DNA of 48,516 nt from Syntrophaceae bacterium UBA5764 (GCA_002418825.1 DIEW01000003.1:34521-83036), one strand, 5' to 3'. Numbered from the stretch's first letter, positions 7,412 to 15,364 are shown. Notes: a model not told the origin generated them from the sequence alone. Made by a program: numbers and translations.

Positions 7412-9211
7412 CTATCCTTTTTCTTTCGGCGGCCGTTCGTTGAATCTCTCCTGCGGCAAGACAATCTCAAAAGTTGTTCCTTCGCCTTTGCGGCTGATTA
7501 CGCGTATATCACCGCCGTGACCGCGAATGATTTCGCTGGCTAAAGGAACACCTAAACCGACCCCTTTTTCCTTGGTTGTGTATTCGGGACTGAAAATCTT
7601 TTCTATTTCCTCCGTTGTCATACCACAACCAGTATCAGTAATACTGACAACAATATAATTTTTCCCTTCCTTATCGACCGTAATAGAGATTTTTCCTTCC
7701 CCAGGCATTGATTCCATGGCGTTTTTGATTAAATTTAAAAAGGCCTGCTGAATTTTATTAATGTCCAACGGGATCACCGCGGGAGAATGGAGCCATTTGG
7801 TCTCAATTACAATGCCACGTCCCTGCGCTTCTTCACGGATAAGACTGACTATTTTCTGTAGAATTTCTGTCACTGAAAAATCCCGCAACTCCAATCTGCG
7901 GCTTTTGGAAAAAGACAAAAATTCTTCTATTATTCCATTCAAACGTCTGATCTCGTCTCTAATAATTCCGGATAAATTACGAAAATCCTCCGCCTTACTT
8001 GAATCGGCAGGAACAAAATCCTTCTTCAGTCGCTGCGCAGCTATGCTAATCGCATTCAACGGATTGCGGATTTCATGCGCCACACCTGCTGCCAGTTGCC
8101 CCAGTGAGGAAAGTCTCTCGGCTTTTTCCAGGCGCCTTTCTATTTCAATAATGCCGGATAAATGACGATTCTGGTCATAGTAAAGAAGCCACATGGATAG
8201 CAGTGCGATAACAACGACCAGAAACATGAAAACAAAAATATTTTGTTTGTTTTCGGCAATGATTTTATCCATCGAGCCGCGGTCAAGACCCATCCGGACA
8301 ATACCGACGACCTTTTTATCCAAAAATAAAGGAGCAGCTAAGTCCAAAATTTTACTGTTTCCGGAATCAACTTTTTTGCTGGCGATTTTTATCTTACCCG
8401 TCAAAATATCTTTATAATTAAAATCACCGTTTTTAAAAACATGCGTAGGCTGACCGACACTGCTGAGAATTTTTTTCTGGTCATTGATAATCTGCATATA
8501 AACGATACCATGGCCTTCACCTATTTTCTTTATCCCTTTTTCTACTGCTACTTTAAGACTCCAGTAGATCAAACCTTCTTTATCCAGGCTTACAATGACC
8601 ATACCGCTATTATCTTTTCGCTGCAAAACAACAAAGCCTATTCCATGTTTGGCGCGAATTTTTTCCACTATTTCCAGAGGAGTTAACTTACGGCCGCCCA
8701 TTCTCAACTCTCTGGCTTCCAGCATATCCGTACGCAATGGGCCGCTTTGGTAAACCGCATTCCCGTTACGATCTAATACAGCCAGGTACCAAAAATTATT
8801 TTCGGCAGCGAACTGTTTGAGATAATCATCGTTTACCTTACCCTTCCTCCATTGTTCATCCACTTTACGGCATAAATCCGTTATTGCCTCCAGCACCCAC
8901 CTTTTGGAATAAGCCGCTTCTTCCTGACTAGCCGTTTTTAAACCCGATGGTCTTTTCTCCGGCGGAGACATTATACTTCTTAAATTTTCTTCCGTCAGTC
9001 TCTGTAACACACTAATCGTGCTTAAAGCTTGATCTTCCAAAAAGCCTACAAGGTTAGTTTCACTCCTTCTGATATCAAGGAAACCCATAACTAATATCAA
9101 AGTCACCAAAATAGCACTTACTATCCCCACAGCCAAGGGTTGAAGAAATGTATCCTTCTGCTCTCGTGCTTTCCGCTTAACTGTTATTCCTTTATCCCCC
9201 AAAAAGCGCAT
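7412..9211 (-). CDS. Membrane sensor histidine kinase, partner of the NtrC-type regulator
   Basis: A 599-residue kinase with a first membrane helix (about residues 26-46), a long periplasmic sensor region of about 280 residues that looks like a dCache/PAS-type fold (YLAVLDRNGNAVYQSG), a second membrane helix (about 327-345), and then the dimerisation domain with H379 in AAGVAHEIRNPLN. The HATPase domain has N-box NLIKNAMES, G1 DTGCGM and G2 GVGLGVPLASEII. The closest architecture is the ZraS/AtoS-like kinases that pair with sigma54 activators. The ligand is not predictable from sequence. The regulator gene follows after 4 nt. Confidence 0.93.
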   Translation of the reverse strand: MRFLGDKGITVKRKAREQKDTFLQPLAVGIVSAILVTLILVMGFLDIRRSETNLVGFLEDQALSTISVLQRLTEENLRSIMSPPEKRPSGLKTASQEEAAYSKRWVLEAITDLCRKVDEQWRKGKVNDDYLKQFAAENNFWYLAVLDRNGNAVYQSGPLRTDMLEARELRMGGRKLTPLEIVEKIRAKHGIGFVVLQRKDNSGMVIVSLDKEGLIYWSLKVAVEKGIKKIGEGHGIVYMQIINDQKKILSSVGQPTHVFKNGDFNYKDILTGKIKIASKKVDSGNSKILDLAAPLFLDKKVVGIVRMGLDRGSMDKIIAENKQNIFVFMFLVVVIALLSMWLLYYDQNRHLSGIIEIERRLEKAERLSSLGQLAAGVAHEIRNPLNAISIAAQRLKKDFVPADSSKAEDFRNLSGIIRDEIRRLNGIIEEFLSFSKSRRLELRDFSVTEILQKIVSLIREEAQGRGIVIETKWLHSPAVIPLDINKIQQAFLNLIKNAMESMPGEGKISITVDKEGKNYIVVSITDTGCGMTTEEIEKIFSPEYTTKEKGVGLGVPLASEIIRGHGGDIRVISRKGEGTTFEIVLPQERFNERPPKEKG

Positions 9212-9293
9212 TTTTATCCCTGGATATTATATTTATTTTTGCCAATCATCTTAAGCTATTGAAAAGAAAAGTCAACTTTAAATCCTTAAAATT

Positions 9294-9307
9294 CGACATT
9301 TTTGTCG
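9294..9307. promoter_or_regulatory. Perfect inverted repeat CGACA-N4-TGTCG
   Basis: A 14-bp perfect dyad in the intergenic region upstream of the kinase gene, about 185 bp from the sigma54-type promoter, a usual distance for an enhancer-like site of an NtrC-family activator. The link to the neighbouring regulator is inferred. Confidence 0.4.
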
Positions 9308-9408
9308 CAACAGAACTAATTTCCGCATCTAAAATATAAACAATTGTTTTAACTATATTTTTTATAGATAAATGGTCTGTGAATCGACAATTATTGCCGT
9401 GAATATTA

Positions 9409-9434
9409 ATGGATAAATCCATGTAAAAAACATG
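9409..9434. promoter_or_regulatory. Two overlapping inverted repeats, candidate activator sites
   Basis: ATGGAT-AA-ATCCAT (9409-9422) and CATGT-N5-ACATG (9420-9434) are both perfect and overlap by three bases. They lie 55-80 bp upstream of the sigma54-type promoter at 9487-9504, where an NtrC-family dimer pair could bind. Confidence 0.5.
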
Positions 9435-9486
9435 TCTTTTAAATTATTTGCCTATTATTACAAATATTTAGCATAATAAAAGCGAT

Positions 9487-9504
9487 TTCGGCACGATAAA
9501 TGCT
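9487..9504 (+). promoter_or_regulatory. Sigma54 (-24/-12) promoter
   Basis: The sequence CGGCACGATAAATGCTT has the diagnostic GG (9490-9491) and GC (9502-9503) separated by 10 bp, and matches the TGGCAC-N5-TTGC consensus with two mismatches. Transcription would begin near 9515 on the plus strand, away from the kinase/regulator operon. No credible ORF follows before the terminator at 9607-9639. Confidence 0.75.
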
Positions 9505-9514
9505 TAAACTAAGG

Positions 9515-9639
9515 TAGAATTAATAATATTGTCGACTAAAATAACGGGCATAACTAGCCGGCAGCAGATTAACCTAGAAGATATTAAACCTTCTCTCTTC
9601 ACTCCTAGGAAGGCTCCAAAAGAGCCTTCCTTTCTTTTT
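9515..9639 (+). ncRNA. Candidate sigma54-dependent small RNA (about 125 nt)
   Basis: The interval is bounded by a sigma54-type promoter and a strong intrinsic terminator. A TTG-initiated frame crosses it (MSTKITGITSRQ at its start), but it lacks a suitably spaced ribosome-binding site, reads through the terminator stem and ends inside rarA on the opposite strand, so it is not a likely gene. Just before the terminator the RNA has a pyrimidine-rich stretch ending CACTCCT (about 9590-9606), complementary to a Shine-Dalgarno AGGAG, as in many mRNA-blocking small RNAs. By analogy with sigma54/LuxO-driven Qrr RNAs, the neighbouring NtrC-type system could control it. Existence is inferred; targets are unknown. 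Confidence 0.55.
9607..9639 (+). terminator. Strong intrinsic terminator of the candidate small RNA
   Basis: GGAAGGCTC (9608-9616) and GAGCCTTCC (9622-9630) form a perfect stem with a 5-nt loop, followed by TTTCTTTTT. The T run exists only on the plus strand, so it does not serve the rarA transcript that arrives from the other side. Confidence 0.88.
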
Positions 9640-9652
9640 GGCCCCACGCAAA

Positions 9653-11008
9653 TCATGTATTGTCGCCATCGCTTTGTTTTTTCATCTTTTTCCACAGCGC
9701 AATTCTATCTTTTATTATCTTTTCAAATCCCATGCCTTTCGGCGAATAAAAAGTCTTTTCCCGTAATTTTTCCGGCAAGTATTCCTGAGCGATATAAGCT
9801 CCAGGGTGATCATGAGCATATTTGTAATCCTTGCCATAATCAAGCTCTTTCATTAATTTTGTAGGGGCGTTGCGAATGTGCAACGGTACCGGCAGATATC
9901 CCGTTTGCCCTATTTCTTCCTTAACTTTTCTAAAACCCGCATAAAGCGCGTTGCTTTTAGGAGCTGTGGCTAAATAAACAGCAGCCTGGGCCAGAGCCAG
10001 CTCTCCTTCCGGAAAACCAATAAAATGAAAAGCCTGTTGAGCGGCGACACAAACAGCAAGCGCTTGCGGATCGGCCAACCCAACATCTTCCGAAGCAAAG
10101 CGGATCATACGCCGAGCAATATAAAGAGGGTCTTCTCCGGCAAGCAACATCCTTCCCAGCCAGTACAAAGCGGCATCGGGATCGCTGCCACGCAGACTTT
10201 TATGGAATGCAGAGATAAGATTATAATGTTCTTCCCCGTTCTTGTCATACAGAAGCGCCTTCTTTTGTAAAGCCTCATGGGCATAGTCCAGAGTAATAAT
10301 TCTATCTTTTTCCGGTAAATTTCGTATCATCGAGAAGATTGCCTCCAGATTGTTCAAGGCGTTGCGCGCATCCCCATCGGCCAGCCGAACAATATAACGA
10401 AGAACTTCTTTATCTACTTGCATAGAATGTTTTCCCAGTCCTCTCTTTTCATCTTTGAGGGCTCGTTCAACAATATCCATAAGTTCTTCTTCAGCAAAAG
10501 GTCTCAAAATCAAAACCCTGGTGCGTGATAAGAGAGGAGCGATAACTTCAAAAGAAGGGTTTTCCGTGGTGGCTCCAATCAAGGTAATCAAACCGTTTTC
10601 CACGTGTGGCAAAAACGCATCCTGCTGCGCTTTGTTAAAACGATGGATTTCATCCACAAAAAGAATTGTTTTTTTATTTTTTTCTCTCTGTAATTGGCTG
10701 GCTTCGTCGATGACTGTGCGAATCTCTTTCACCCCGGACAGCACGGCAGAAAAACTGATAAATTTTGATTTAGTTTCATTGGCCAGAACTTTAGCCAAGG
10801 TGGTTTTTCCCGAACCGGGAGGCCCCCAGAAAATCATGGAAAACAGATTGTCTTCTTCGATGGCGCGCCTGAGTAAACAACCCTCTCCCAAAAGATGAGA
10901 CTGGCCGACATACTCGGAAATATTCTGCGGTCTCATTCTTTCGGCAAGCGGCGCTGAAGATTTCGCCTCAGCTGATATATCAGAACCGAATAAATCCAAA
11001 TGTTTCAT
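9653..11008 (-). CDS. rarA: Replication-associated recombination ATPase RarA (MgsA)
   Basis: Clamp-loader-related AAA+ ATPase acting at stalled or gapped replication forks. Visible are the N-terminal LAERMRPQNISEYVGQSHLL, Walker A GPPGSGKTTLAKV, Walker B TILFVDEIHRFNKAQQD, sensor-1 GATTENPSFEV, and the C-terminal MgsA tetramerisation domain with FASEDVGLADPQAL and AQEYLPEKLREKTFYSP. Its 451 residues are the usual length. The start ATG overlaps the stop of the small upstream gene as ATGA, so the two are probably co-translated. Confidence 0.95.
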   Translation of the reverse strand: MKHLDLFGSDISAEAKSSAPLAERMRPQNISEYVGQSHLLGEGCLLRRAIEEDNLFSMIFWGPPGSGKTTLAKVLANETKSKFISFSAVLSGVKEIRTVIDEASQLQREKNKKTILFVDEIHRFNKAQQDAFLPHVENGLITLIGATTENPSFEVIAPLLSRTRVLILRPFAEEELMDIVERALKDEKRGLGKHSMQVDKEVLRYIVRLADGDARNALNNLEAIFSMIRNLPEKDRIITLDYAHEALQKKALLYDKNGEEHYNLISAFHKSLRGSDPDAALYWLGRMLLAGEDPLYIARRMIRFASEDVGLADPQALAVCVAAQQAFHFIGFPEGELALAQAAVYLATAPKSNALYAGFRKVKEEIGQTGYLPVPLHIRNAPTKLMKELDYGKDYKYAHDHPGAYIAQEYLPEKLREKTFYSPKGMGFEKIIKDRIALWKKMKKQSDGDNT

Positions 11009-11262
11009 TTTACCCTTTTTGCCATTTCGATAATTTCAATCAAACTGGTTACTTTATCTTTAGGGTGAACATTAATGAATTGCCGCCATTGTTCTTCGCC
11101 CAATACTTTTTTTAAAAATGTTTCTATATCAAAATAAACAGACCAGCAGTTTATGATACGAGAGCACGGCAATTTGCCGGATTCCCGCAAACAATAAGAA
11201 AGAGCAATTTCATGCCCCAAATGCGGGCAGCGTATTTGCTTTTTGATTATCTCCTGTTTCAT
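11005..11262 (-). CDS. Small Cys-rich conserved protein of unknown function
   Basis: An 85-residue protein starting MKQEIIKKQIRCPHLGHEI. Its first half has four cysteines (RCPHLGH, LSYCLRESGKLPCSRIINCW) spaced as in a small metal or Fe-S site; the second half is helical with a basic tail (EIAKRVK-like end). I do not recognise a named family. The frame is open upstream to 11331, but that part overlaps the intrinsic terminator of trpB2, so ATG 11262 is chosen. Its ribosome-binding site is weak. The stop overlaps the rarA start (ATGA), suggesting co-expression with a replication-repair ATPase. Function is unknown. Confidence 0.65.
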   Translation of the reverse strand: MKQEIIKKQIRCPHLGHEIALSYCLRESGKLPCSRIINCWSVYFDIETFLKKVLGEEQWRQFINVHPKDKVTSLIEIIEMAKRVK

Positions 11263-11288
11263 CAAAGCCAGATTGGCTAAAAAATGAA

Positions 11289-11323
11289 AAACCGTCAAGG
11301 CTTTTATTGCTTGACGGTTTTTC
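11289..11323 (-). terminator. Intrinsic terminator after trpB2 (bidirectional-looking)
   Basis: AAAACCGTCAAG and CTTGACGGTTTT form a long stem around an ATAAAAGC-type loop, with T-rich sequence on both sides. It starts about 25 nt after the trpB2 stop and separates trpB2 from the rarA unit. Confidence 0.85.
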
Positions 11324-11345
11324 CAGCACAATATTTCAGATTTTA

Positions 11346-12707
11346 TTAGGGTTTCGGGAAATCCTTGATTGCCTGCAATGCCCGTTGAATCTCTTCGTCC
11401 GGCAATTCGTATGCTTCCAATTTTCCAGATAAGTAAGCATCATAGGAAGTCAGGTCAACCAAGCCGTGGCCGCTCCAATTAAAGAGAATTACTTTTTCCC
11501 TGCCTTCTTCTTTGGCACGCATCGCTTCATCTACGACAGCCGCCAGCACATGGTTAGTTTCCGGTGCGGGTATAAAACCTTCCGCGCGTGCCCATTTAAC
11601 CCCGGCGTCAAAAGTCTTCAGCTGATCGTATGCCCTGGCCTCGATGAATTTCTCCCGAACCAAGTGACTGATGATCGGCGCCATACCATGATAACGCAAA
11701 CCACCGGCGTGAATCGGCGCGGGAATATAGTCATGGCCCAGTGTGTACATCGGCAAAAGAGGTGTGGTTTTGGCCAAATCACCGAAATCATAAGCAAATG
11801 GTCCCTTGGTCATGCTGGGGCAGGATGAGGGTTCGGCTCCGACGATTTTTACCTGCTTGCCGTTGAACTTATCGCAGACAAACGGCGCTATTATTCCGCC
11901 AAAATTGCTTCCACCACCGCAACACCCCATAACCACATCGGGATAAATGCCTAGTTTCTTCATTTGTTTTTGTGCTTCCAAACCGATAATCGACTGATAA
12001 ATTAAAACATGATTCAACACGCTGCCCAATCCGTAATGCGTATTTTGGCTGGTCACCGCATCTTCAATAGCTTCACTGATGGCGATACCCAAGGAACCGG
12101 GAGAATCCGGATGCTCCGCTAAAACTTTTCGTCCGGCCTGCGTCAGATTGCTGGGGCTGGGGATACATTCCGCGCCCCACGTATTCATCATCAATCGTCG
12201 GTAAGGTTTTTGTTCATAACTAATTTTTACCATATAAATTCGGCATTCCAGTCCAAACATCTGGCAAGCCATAGCCAAAGCGCTACCCCACTGACCGGCA
12301 CCCGTTTCCGTGGTCATTCGTTTGGTTCCGGCTACTTTATTATAATAAGCCATGGGAACAGCGGCATTGGGCTTATGCGACCCGGCAGGGCTCACGCCTT
12401 CATGCTTGTAATAAATCTGCACCGGGCAGTTTAGCAGTTTTTCAAAATTGCGTGCGCGATAAAGAGGAGATGGCCTCCAGAGCAAATACTTTTGCAATAC
12501 TTCCGGTGGAATATCGATCCAGCGCTGGGTAGAAACTTCTTGCTCAATGATATTCATGGGAAAAATTGCCGCAAGATCCTGAGGCGTAACCGGCTGACCG
12601 GTACCGGGGTGCAGAGGCGGCTTCATTGGGGTGGGCAAATCCGCCATAATGTTGTACCATTGCCGGGGTATTTCGCTATCATCCAAAAATGTTTTCATTT
12701 GTTCCAT
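11346..12707 (-). CDS. trpB: Tryptophan synthase beta chain, TrpB2 type
   Basis: PLP enzyme condensing indole with serine to make tryptophan. The 453-residue length and the motifs mark the TrpB2 (archaeal-type, often stand-alone) class rather than classical TrpB. The PLP lysine lies in EGVSPAGSHKPNAA, followed by TETGAGQWG, the phosphate loop CCGGGSNFGG and a C-terminal LFNWSGHGLVDL. Classical TrpA-interacting sequences cannot be judged here. No trpA is adjacent, so it may salvage indole. AAAGGAG precedes ATG 12707. Upstream it has its own promoter, a leader peptide with Trp codons and a terminator, so it is probably controlled by tRNA-Trp charging. Confidence 0.93.
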   Translation of the reverse strand: MEQMKTFLDDSEIPRQWYNIMADLPTPMKPPLHPGTGQPVTPQDLAAIFPMNIIEQEVSTQRWIDIPPEVLQKYLLWRPSPLYRARNFEKLLNCPVQIYYKHEGVSPAGSHKPNAAVPMAYYNKVAGTKRMTTETGAGQWGSALAMACQMFGLECRIYMVKISYEQKPYRRLMMNTWGAECIPSPSNLTQAGRKVLAEHPDSPGSLGIAISEAIEDAVTSQNTHYGLGSVLNHVLIYQSIIGLEAQKQMKKLGIYPDVVMGCCGGGSNFGGIIAPFVCDKFNGKQVKIVGAEPSSCPSMTKGPFAYDFGDLAKTTPLLPMYTLGHDYIPAPIHAGGLRYHGMAPIISHLVREKFIEARAYDQLKTFDAGVKWARAEGFIPAPETNHVLAAVVDEAMRAKEEGREKVILFNWSGHGLVDLTSYDAYLSGKLEAYELPDEEIQRALQAIKDFPKP

Positions 12708-12769
12708 ATGCTCTCTCCTTTAAAATATTTTACTGCGCGTTCATCTCTTACTTGGGCAAGGCCATTGCC

Positions 12770-12801
12770 AAAAAAAATGCCATGGATTCTTTCCCATGGC
12801 A
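12770..12801 (-). terminator. Leader terminator upstream of trpB2
   Basis: Minus-strand TGCCATGG (12801-12794), 8-nt loop, CCATGGCA (12785-12778), then eight T residues. It lies 60 nt upstream of the trpB2 start and would abort transcription unless its ascending arm is captured by the upstream segment CTTCCCATG (12831-12823), which is complementary to CATGGGAA in that arm. This is the final hairpin of a Trp attenuator. Confidence 0.85.
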
Positions 12802-12822
12802 CTTGACTTTAACCGCCGGAGT

Positions 12823-12891
12823 CATGGGAAGGATTACCCCGCCCATGCCCGTTTACTGTTCGAGCTTATGGGCAGATATTTACAATCTGCC
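12823..12891 (-). promoter_or_regulatory. Alternative-pairing segments of the trpB2 attenuator
   Basis: On the minus strand, segment 1 GGCAGAT (12891-12885) can pair with ATCTGCC (12877-12871). Segment 2 TGCCCAT (12874-12868) can pair with segment 3 ATGGGCG (near 12846-12840). Segment 3 CATGGGC (12847-12841) can pair with CCCATG of segment 4, and segment 4 CTTCCCATG (12831-12823) with the terminator's ascending arm. A ribosome stalled at the Trp codons covers segment 1, giving 2:3 and 4:5 and read-through. A ribosome at the leader stop covers segment 2, giving 3:4 and the terminator. Confidence 0.65.
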
Positions 12892-12925
12892 ACCGCCAAT
12901 AAATATTTAAACAAGTTGTTACCAT
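12866..12925 (-). CDS. trpB2 leader peptide (19 aa, Trp-Arg-Trp)
   Basis: Minus-strand ORF from ATG 12925 to TAA 12866 reads MVTTCLNIYWRWQIVNICP. Its two TGG codons (12898-12896 and 12892-12890) sit immediately before and within the first pairing segment of the attenuator. No strong ribosome-binding site is visible. The ORF is short enough to occur by chance, but Trp is rare, it stands upstream of a Trp-biosynthetic gene, and promoter, ORF, competing hairpins and terminator are in the right order, as in trpL of the same window. Confidence 0.75.
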   Translation of the reverse strand: MVTTCLNIYWRWQIVNICP

Positions 12926-12958
12926 TTATTCAGCCCAAACTAATCTTTTACGCGCGTT

Positions 12959-12986
12959 CGTATCACAGCGAATAAACAATTGTCAA
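12959..12986 (-). promoter_or_regulatory. Promoter of the trpB2 leader
   Basis: Minus-strand TTGACA (12986-12981), 16-bp spacer and a weak -10 GATACG (12964-12959) preceded by TGT. It lies about 35 bp upstream of the leader peptide. Confidence 0.6.
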
Positions 12987-12999
12987 GGTTAATTATTTG

Positions 13000-13947
13000 C
13001 TAAACATGGTTGCGCAGTTTCAGCTCCACAGGATGAGGATTCAAATATACCTGCCTTTGAAGATAAGACTGTTCATATTTACGGACATAATGACGCAGCA
13101 GAGAGACAGGAACAATCAGCGGGATATAACCTCTCTGGTAATCACCAATTATTTCTAGAAGTTCTGTTTTTTCATCAGCAGTCAATTGCTTTTTGAAATA
13201 TCCCAGCATATGTTGCAATACATTAACGTGCTTTTTAGGCGTCCCTTTCAGCGAAAGGTATTCCAACAACAAAACCTGGTACTTGTCCAGCAATTCTTCC
13301 CGAGGCATGCTCCTTTGATTTGCGACAAGTTTTCCCATAAGTTGATAATGTCTGGGGCTGTGCGCAAGAATCAAGAATTTATGACTGGTATGAAAATCTA
13401 TCAACGCTTCTTCGCCGCCTTTTTCTTTCCTTGATTCACGCCATCGTCTTAAGGCAAAGACTCTTTCAATGAAATTTTCTCTCAACGCTGGATCATGAAG
13501 CCGACCTTCGTCTTCCACGGGCAACAGAGGAAAATGTTTCATGAAAATTCCGGCAAAAATGCCCACACCTTTTTTTACCGGCATTTTATTTTCACCATAT
13601 ATTTTTACTCTTTCCATCCCGCTGCTGGGTGAATCACTTTTAAAAATAAAACCGCAAAGGTCTTCTTTTTCCAACTCCACAACGCGTTTTTGTGCCCACC
13701 TCATCATGCGCAGAGTCAAATCAATTTTGCTACGCGTGGTCACAAGCCGCGGCGCTTCAGGCCCGCCTTCTAGGCGCATGGACTCCCGTGGAATATCCAG
13801 CCCACACTCAACCTCCGGACAAACGGCAACGTATTCCACATACTGTCCCAAAGTATCTTTGATGAACCTGTCCAGCTTATGACCGCCGTCGTAACGCACA
13901 TTTTCGCCAAGCAAGCAGCTACTTATACCGAGTCTTATTTTTTCCAT
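13000..13947 (-). CDS. DUF523 (TudS-like) plus DUF1722 (YbgA-like) protein
   Basis: A 315-residue two-domain protein. The N-terminal DUF523 half has conserved cysteines at C11 (GISSCLLG), C43/C48 (CPEVECGLDIPRE) and C98 (DLCGFIFKSDSPSSG), the pattern known to hold a [4Fe-4S] cluster in the thiouracil desulfidase TudS. The C-terminal DUF1722 half contains SHKFLILAHSPRHYQLMG and HMLGYFKKQLTADEK. DUF523-DUF1722 fusions are widespread; desulfidase or tRNA-thiolation-related roles are proposed for the first domain, while the YbgA half is uncharacterised. It lies 9 nt downstream of the glycerol-3-phosphate dehydrogenase gene in one transcript. Confidence 0.85.
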   Translation of the reverse strand: MEKIRLGISSCLLGENVRYDGGHKLDRFIKDTLGQYVEYVAVCPEVECGLDIPRESMRLEGGPEAPRLVTTRSKIDLTLRMMRWAQKRVVELEKEDLCGFIFKSDSPSSGMERVKIYGENKMPVKKGVGIFAGIFMKHFPLLPVEDEGRLHDPALRENFIERVFALRRWRESRKEKGGEEALIDFHTSHKFLILAHSPRHYQLMGKLVANQRSMPREELLDKYQVLLLEYLSLKGTPKKHVNVLQHMLGYFKKQLTADEKTELLEIIGDYQRGYIPLIVPVSLLRHYVRKYEQSYLQRQVYLNPHPVELKLRNHV

Positions 13948-13956
13948 AATTTGTTA

Positions 13957-15147
13957 TCAACTGAAAAATTCTTTATCTCGGCGATACCAGTGATTGGGGA
14001 AAAGGCGGTACATAATCCTCGACAAGGGTCCGATGTATTCCTTTGTTCTTTTGTCGTACTGGCAGGCATGAATAATCATATCTTTTATTTTATTTTTATC
14101 GGCTGGTTCGTTTAACAGTCGGTAAGCGCACGAAAAAAGCGGACTATACATATTCTTTTTTTCCAAATACTTATGAACATTTTTTATTGTGTTGGGGCCT
14201 TCCGGCATACCGTCAATCCTTTCCAGAACGCGTAAATTGGTCTCGATGGGATTGCCGGTATATAGTTCATAAAAATATTTTCCATAACGATAATTCTTGC
14301 TGACAATGGAAGACATTGTTACATACAAATCACCCACACCGGCCTGGCTGTGAAAAGCCTGAAAATGGCCACCAAGAATACGGGACAAAGAACGAATCTC
14401 CACGCCGGCACGCGCGAAAATAGTGCCCGGTATAGAATGACCCAAATCCAGAGAATCCGCTACTCCCTTGATATTGGCGACTATGTTTTTCAGCGCCCCA
14501 CACGCTTCGACTCCCACAATATCGAAATTATAATATGTGTTTAACTCCCGACGGTTAAATTTAAGAAAATGCTCACGCACCATATTGGCTATTTTCTTTT
14601 TACCGGCCACGGTAAGACAAATGGGATTACCCAAGGCCAAATCAATATCAAAAAAAGGTCCGCCGATGCACACGATTTCATACTTGTGCCTGATATTGGC
14701 AAAACTGTAATTTATCATCTGCGAAGGCGTGACAAGTTCCTTATGAATTTCGTCGGAAACCAGTCCTTTGATTGGAGAAATCAGACAGGTGTATCCGGCC
14801 TTTTTATCAATCAATGGTTTTAAGTAATTGAGAAGCTCGGTCAGGCGATTCATTGTTACCGCCAATATAATGAAATCATTGTTTTCTACAACGTATTCCA
14901 GATCATTAGTTGCATAAACATTCGATGACAGCCGAGGAACATTATCCAGCCCGCTCAAACGCTCAGCTAAATCTTTTGTCAAATGTAAGGGATTTAAATG
15001 GTCCCGGTTGATTGCCCTACAGGTCTCCGCATCGTGATAATAAAGGTTAACCCGTTTTTTATCACGACCGAGTTTATAAGCAAAGGAAGTTCCTAGGCGC
15101 CCGGGGCCGATAATAGCCACCTTGGTTATATCAAAATCAGAAATCAT
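13957..15147 (-). CDS. NAD(P)-dependent glycerol-3-phosphate dehydrogenase (GpsA-like)
   Basis: Predicted to reduce dihydroxyacetone phosphate to sn-glycerol-3-phosphate for phospholipid synthesis. The Rossmann motif AIIGPGRLGTSFAYKLG is N-terminal, CIGGPFFDIDLALGNP replaces the usual SGPSFA segment, and the catalytic region reads GVEACGALKNIVANIKG with the conserved lysine. HSQAGVGDLYVTMSS corresponds to the AGLGDL motif. At 396 residues it is longer than most GpsA (about 335), with an extended C-terminus (YDKRTKEYIGPLSRIM), so it belongs to a divergent branch; true substrate choice is not certain. No obvious ribosome-binding site precedes the ATG, but a near-consensus promoter lies 34-61 bp upstream. 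Confidence 0.82.
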   Translation of the reverse strand: MISDFDITKVAIIGPGRLGTSFAYKLGRDKKRVNLYYHDAETCRAINRDHLNPLHLTKDLAERLSGLDNVPRLSSNVYATNDLEYVVENNDFIILAVTMNRLTELLNYLKPLIDKKAGYTCLISPIKGLVSDEIHKELVTPSQMINYSFANIRHKYEIVCIGGPFFDIDLALGNPICLTVAGKKKIANMVREHFLKFNRRELNTYYNFDIVGVEACGALKNIVANIKGVADSLDLGHSIPGTIFARAGVEIRSLSRILGGHFQAFHSQAGVGDLYVTMSSIVSKNYRYGKYFYELYTGNPIETNLRVLERIDGMPEGPNTIKNVHKYLEKKNMYSPLFSCAYRLLNEPADKNKIKDMIIHACQYDKRTKEYIGPLSRIMYRLFPNHWYRRDKEFFS

Positions 15148-15180
15148 TATTGATTAAGTCCATTATAAAAATTATCGGCT

Positions 15181-15208
15181 ATTATAGGAAATAATATCCA
15201 TCTGTCAA
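15181..15208 (-). promoter_or_regulatory. Near-consensus promoter of the gpsA-like/DUF523 operon
   Basis: Minus-strand TTGACA (15208-15203), 16-bp spacer, perfect TATAAT (15186-15181). The predicted start leaves about 25 nt of leader before ATG 15147. Confidence 0.88.
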
Positions 15209-15364
15209 ACAATAATAACTTTTTTAGTAAAAAATTAAGCACCTTGCTGTGATGGTTTTTTTGTTGCATTCTCATAAAGGATTGATTAAATAGTATTATC
15301 ATTCATCAAAGGAAAATGCTTATAACAAGCAAGAACAGAAACAGTAAAACCGACGAATATTATT

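Noticed and set aside
9529..9864. Plus-strand 111-codon frame through the terminator into rarA
   Set aside because: TTG start without a well-spaced ribosome-binding site, reads through a perfect terminator stem and then runs antisense to rarA. Only the short RNA hypothesis is kept.
12770..12950. T-box or other riboswitch upstream of trpB2
   Set aside because: No T-box consensus or known aptamer pattern was recognised; a leader peptide with Trp codons explains the hairpins better.
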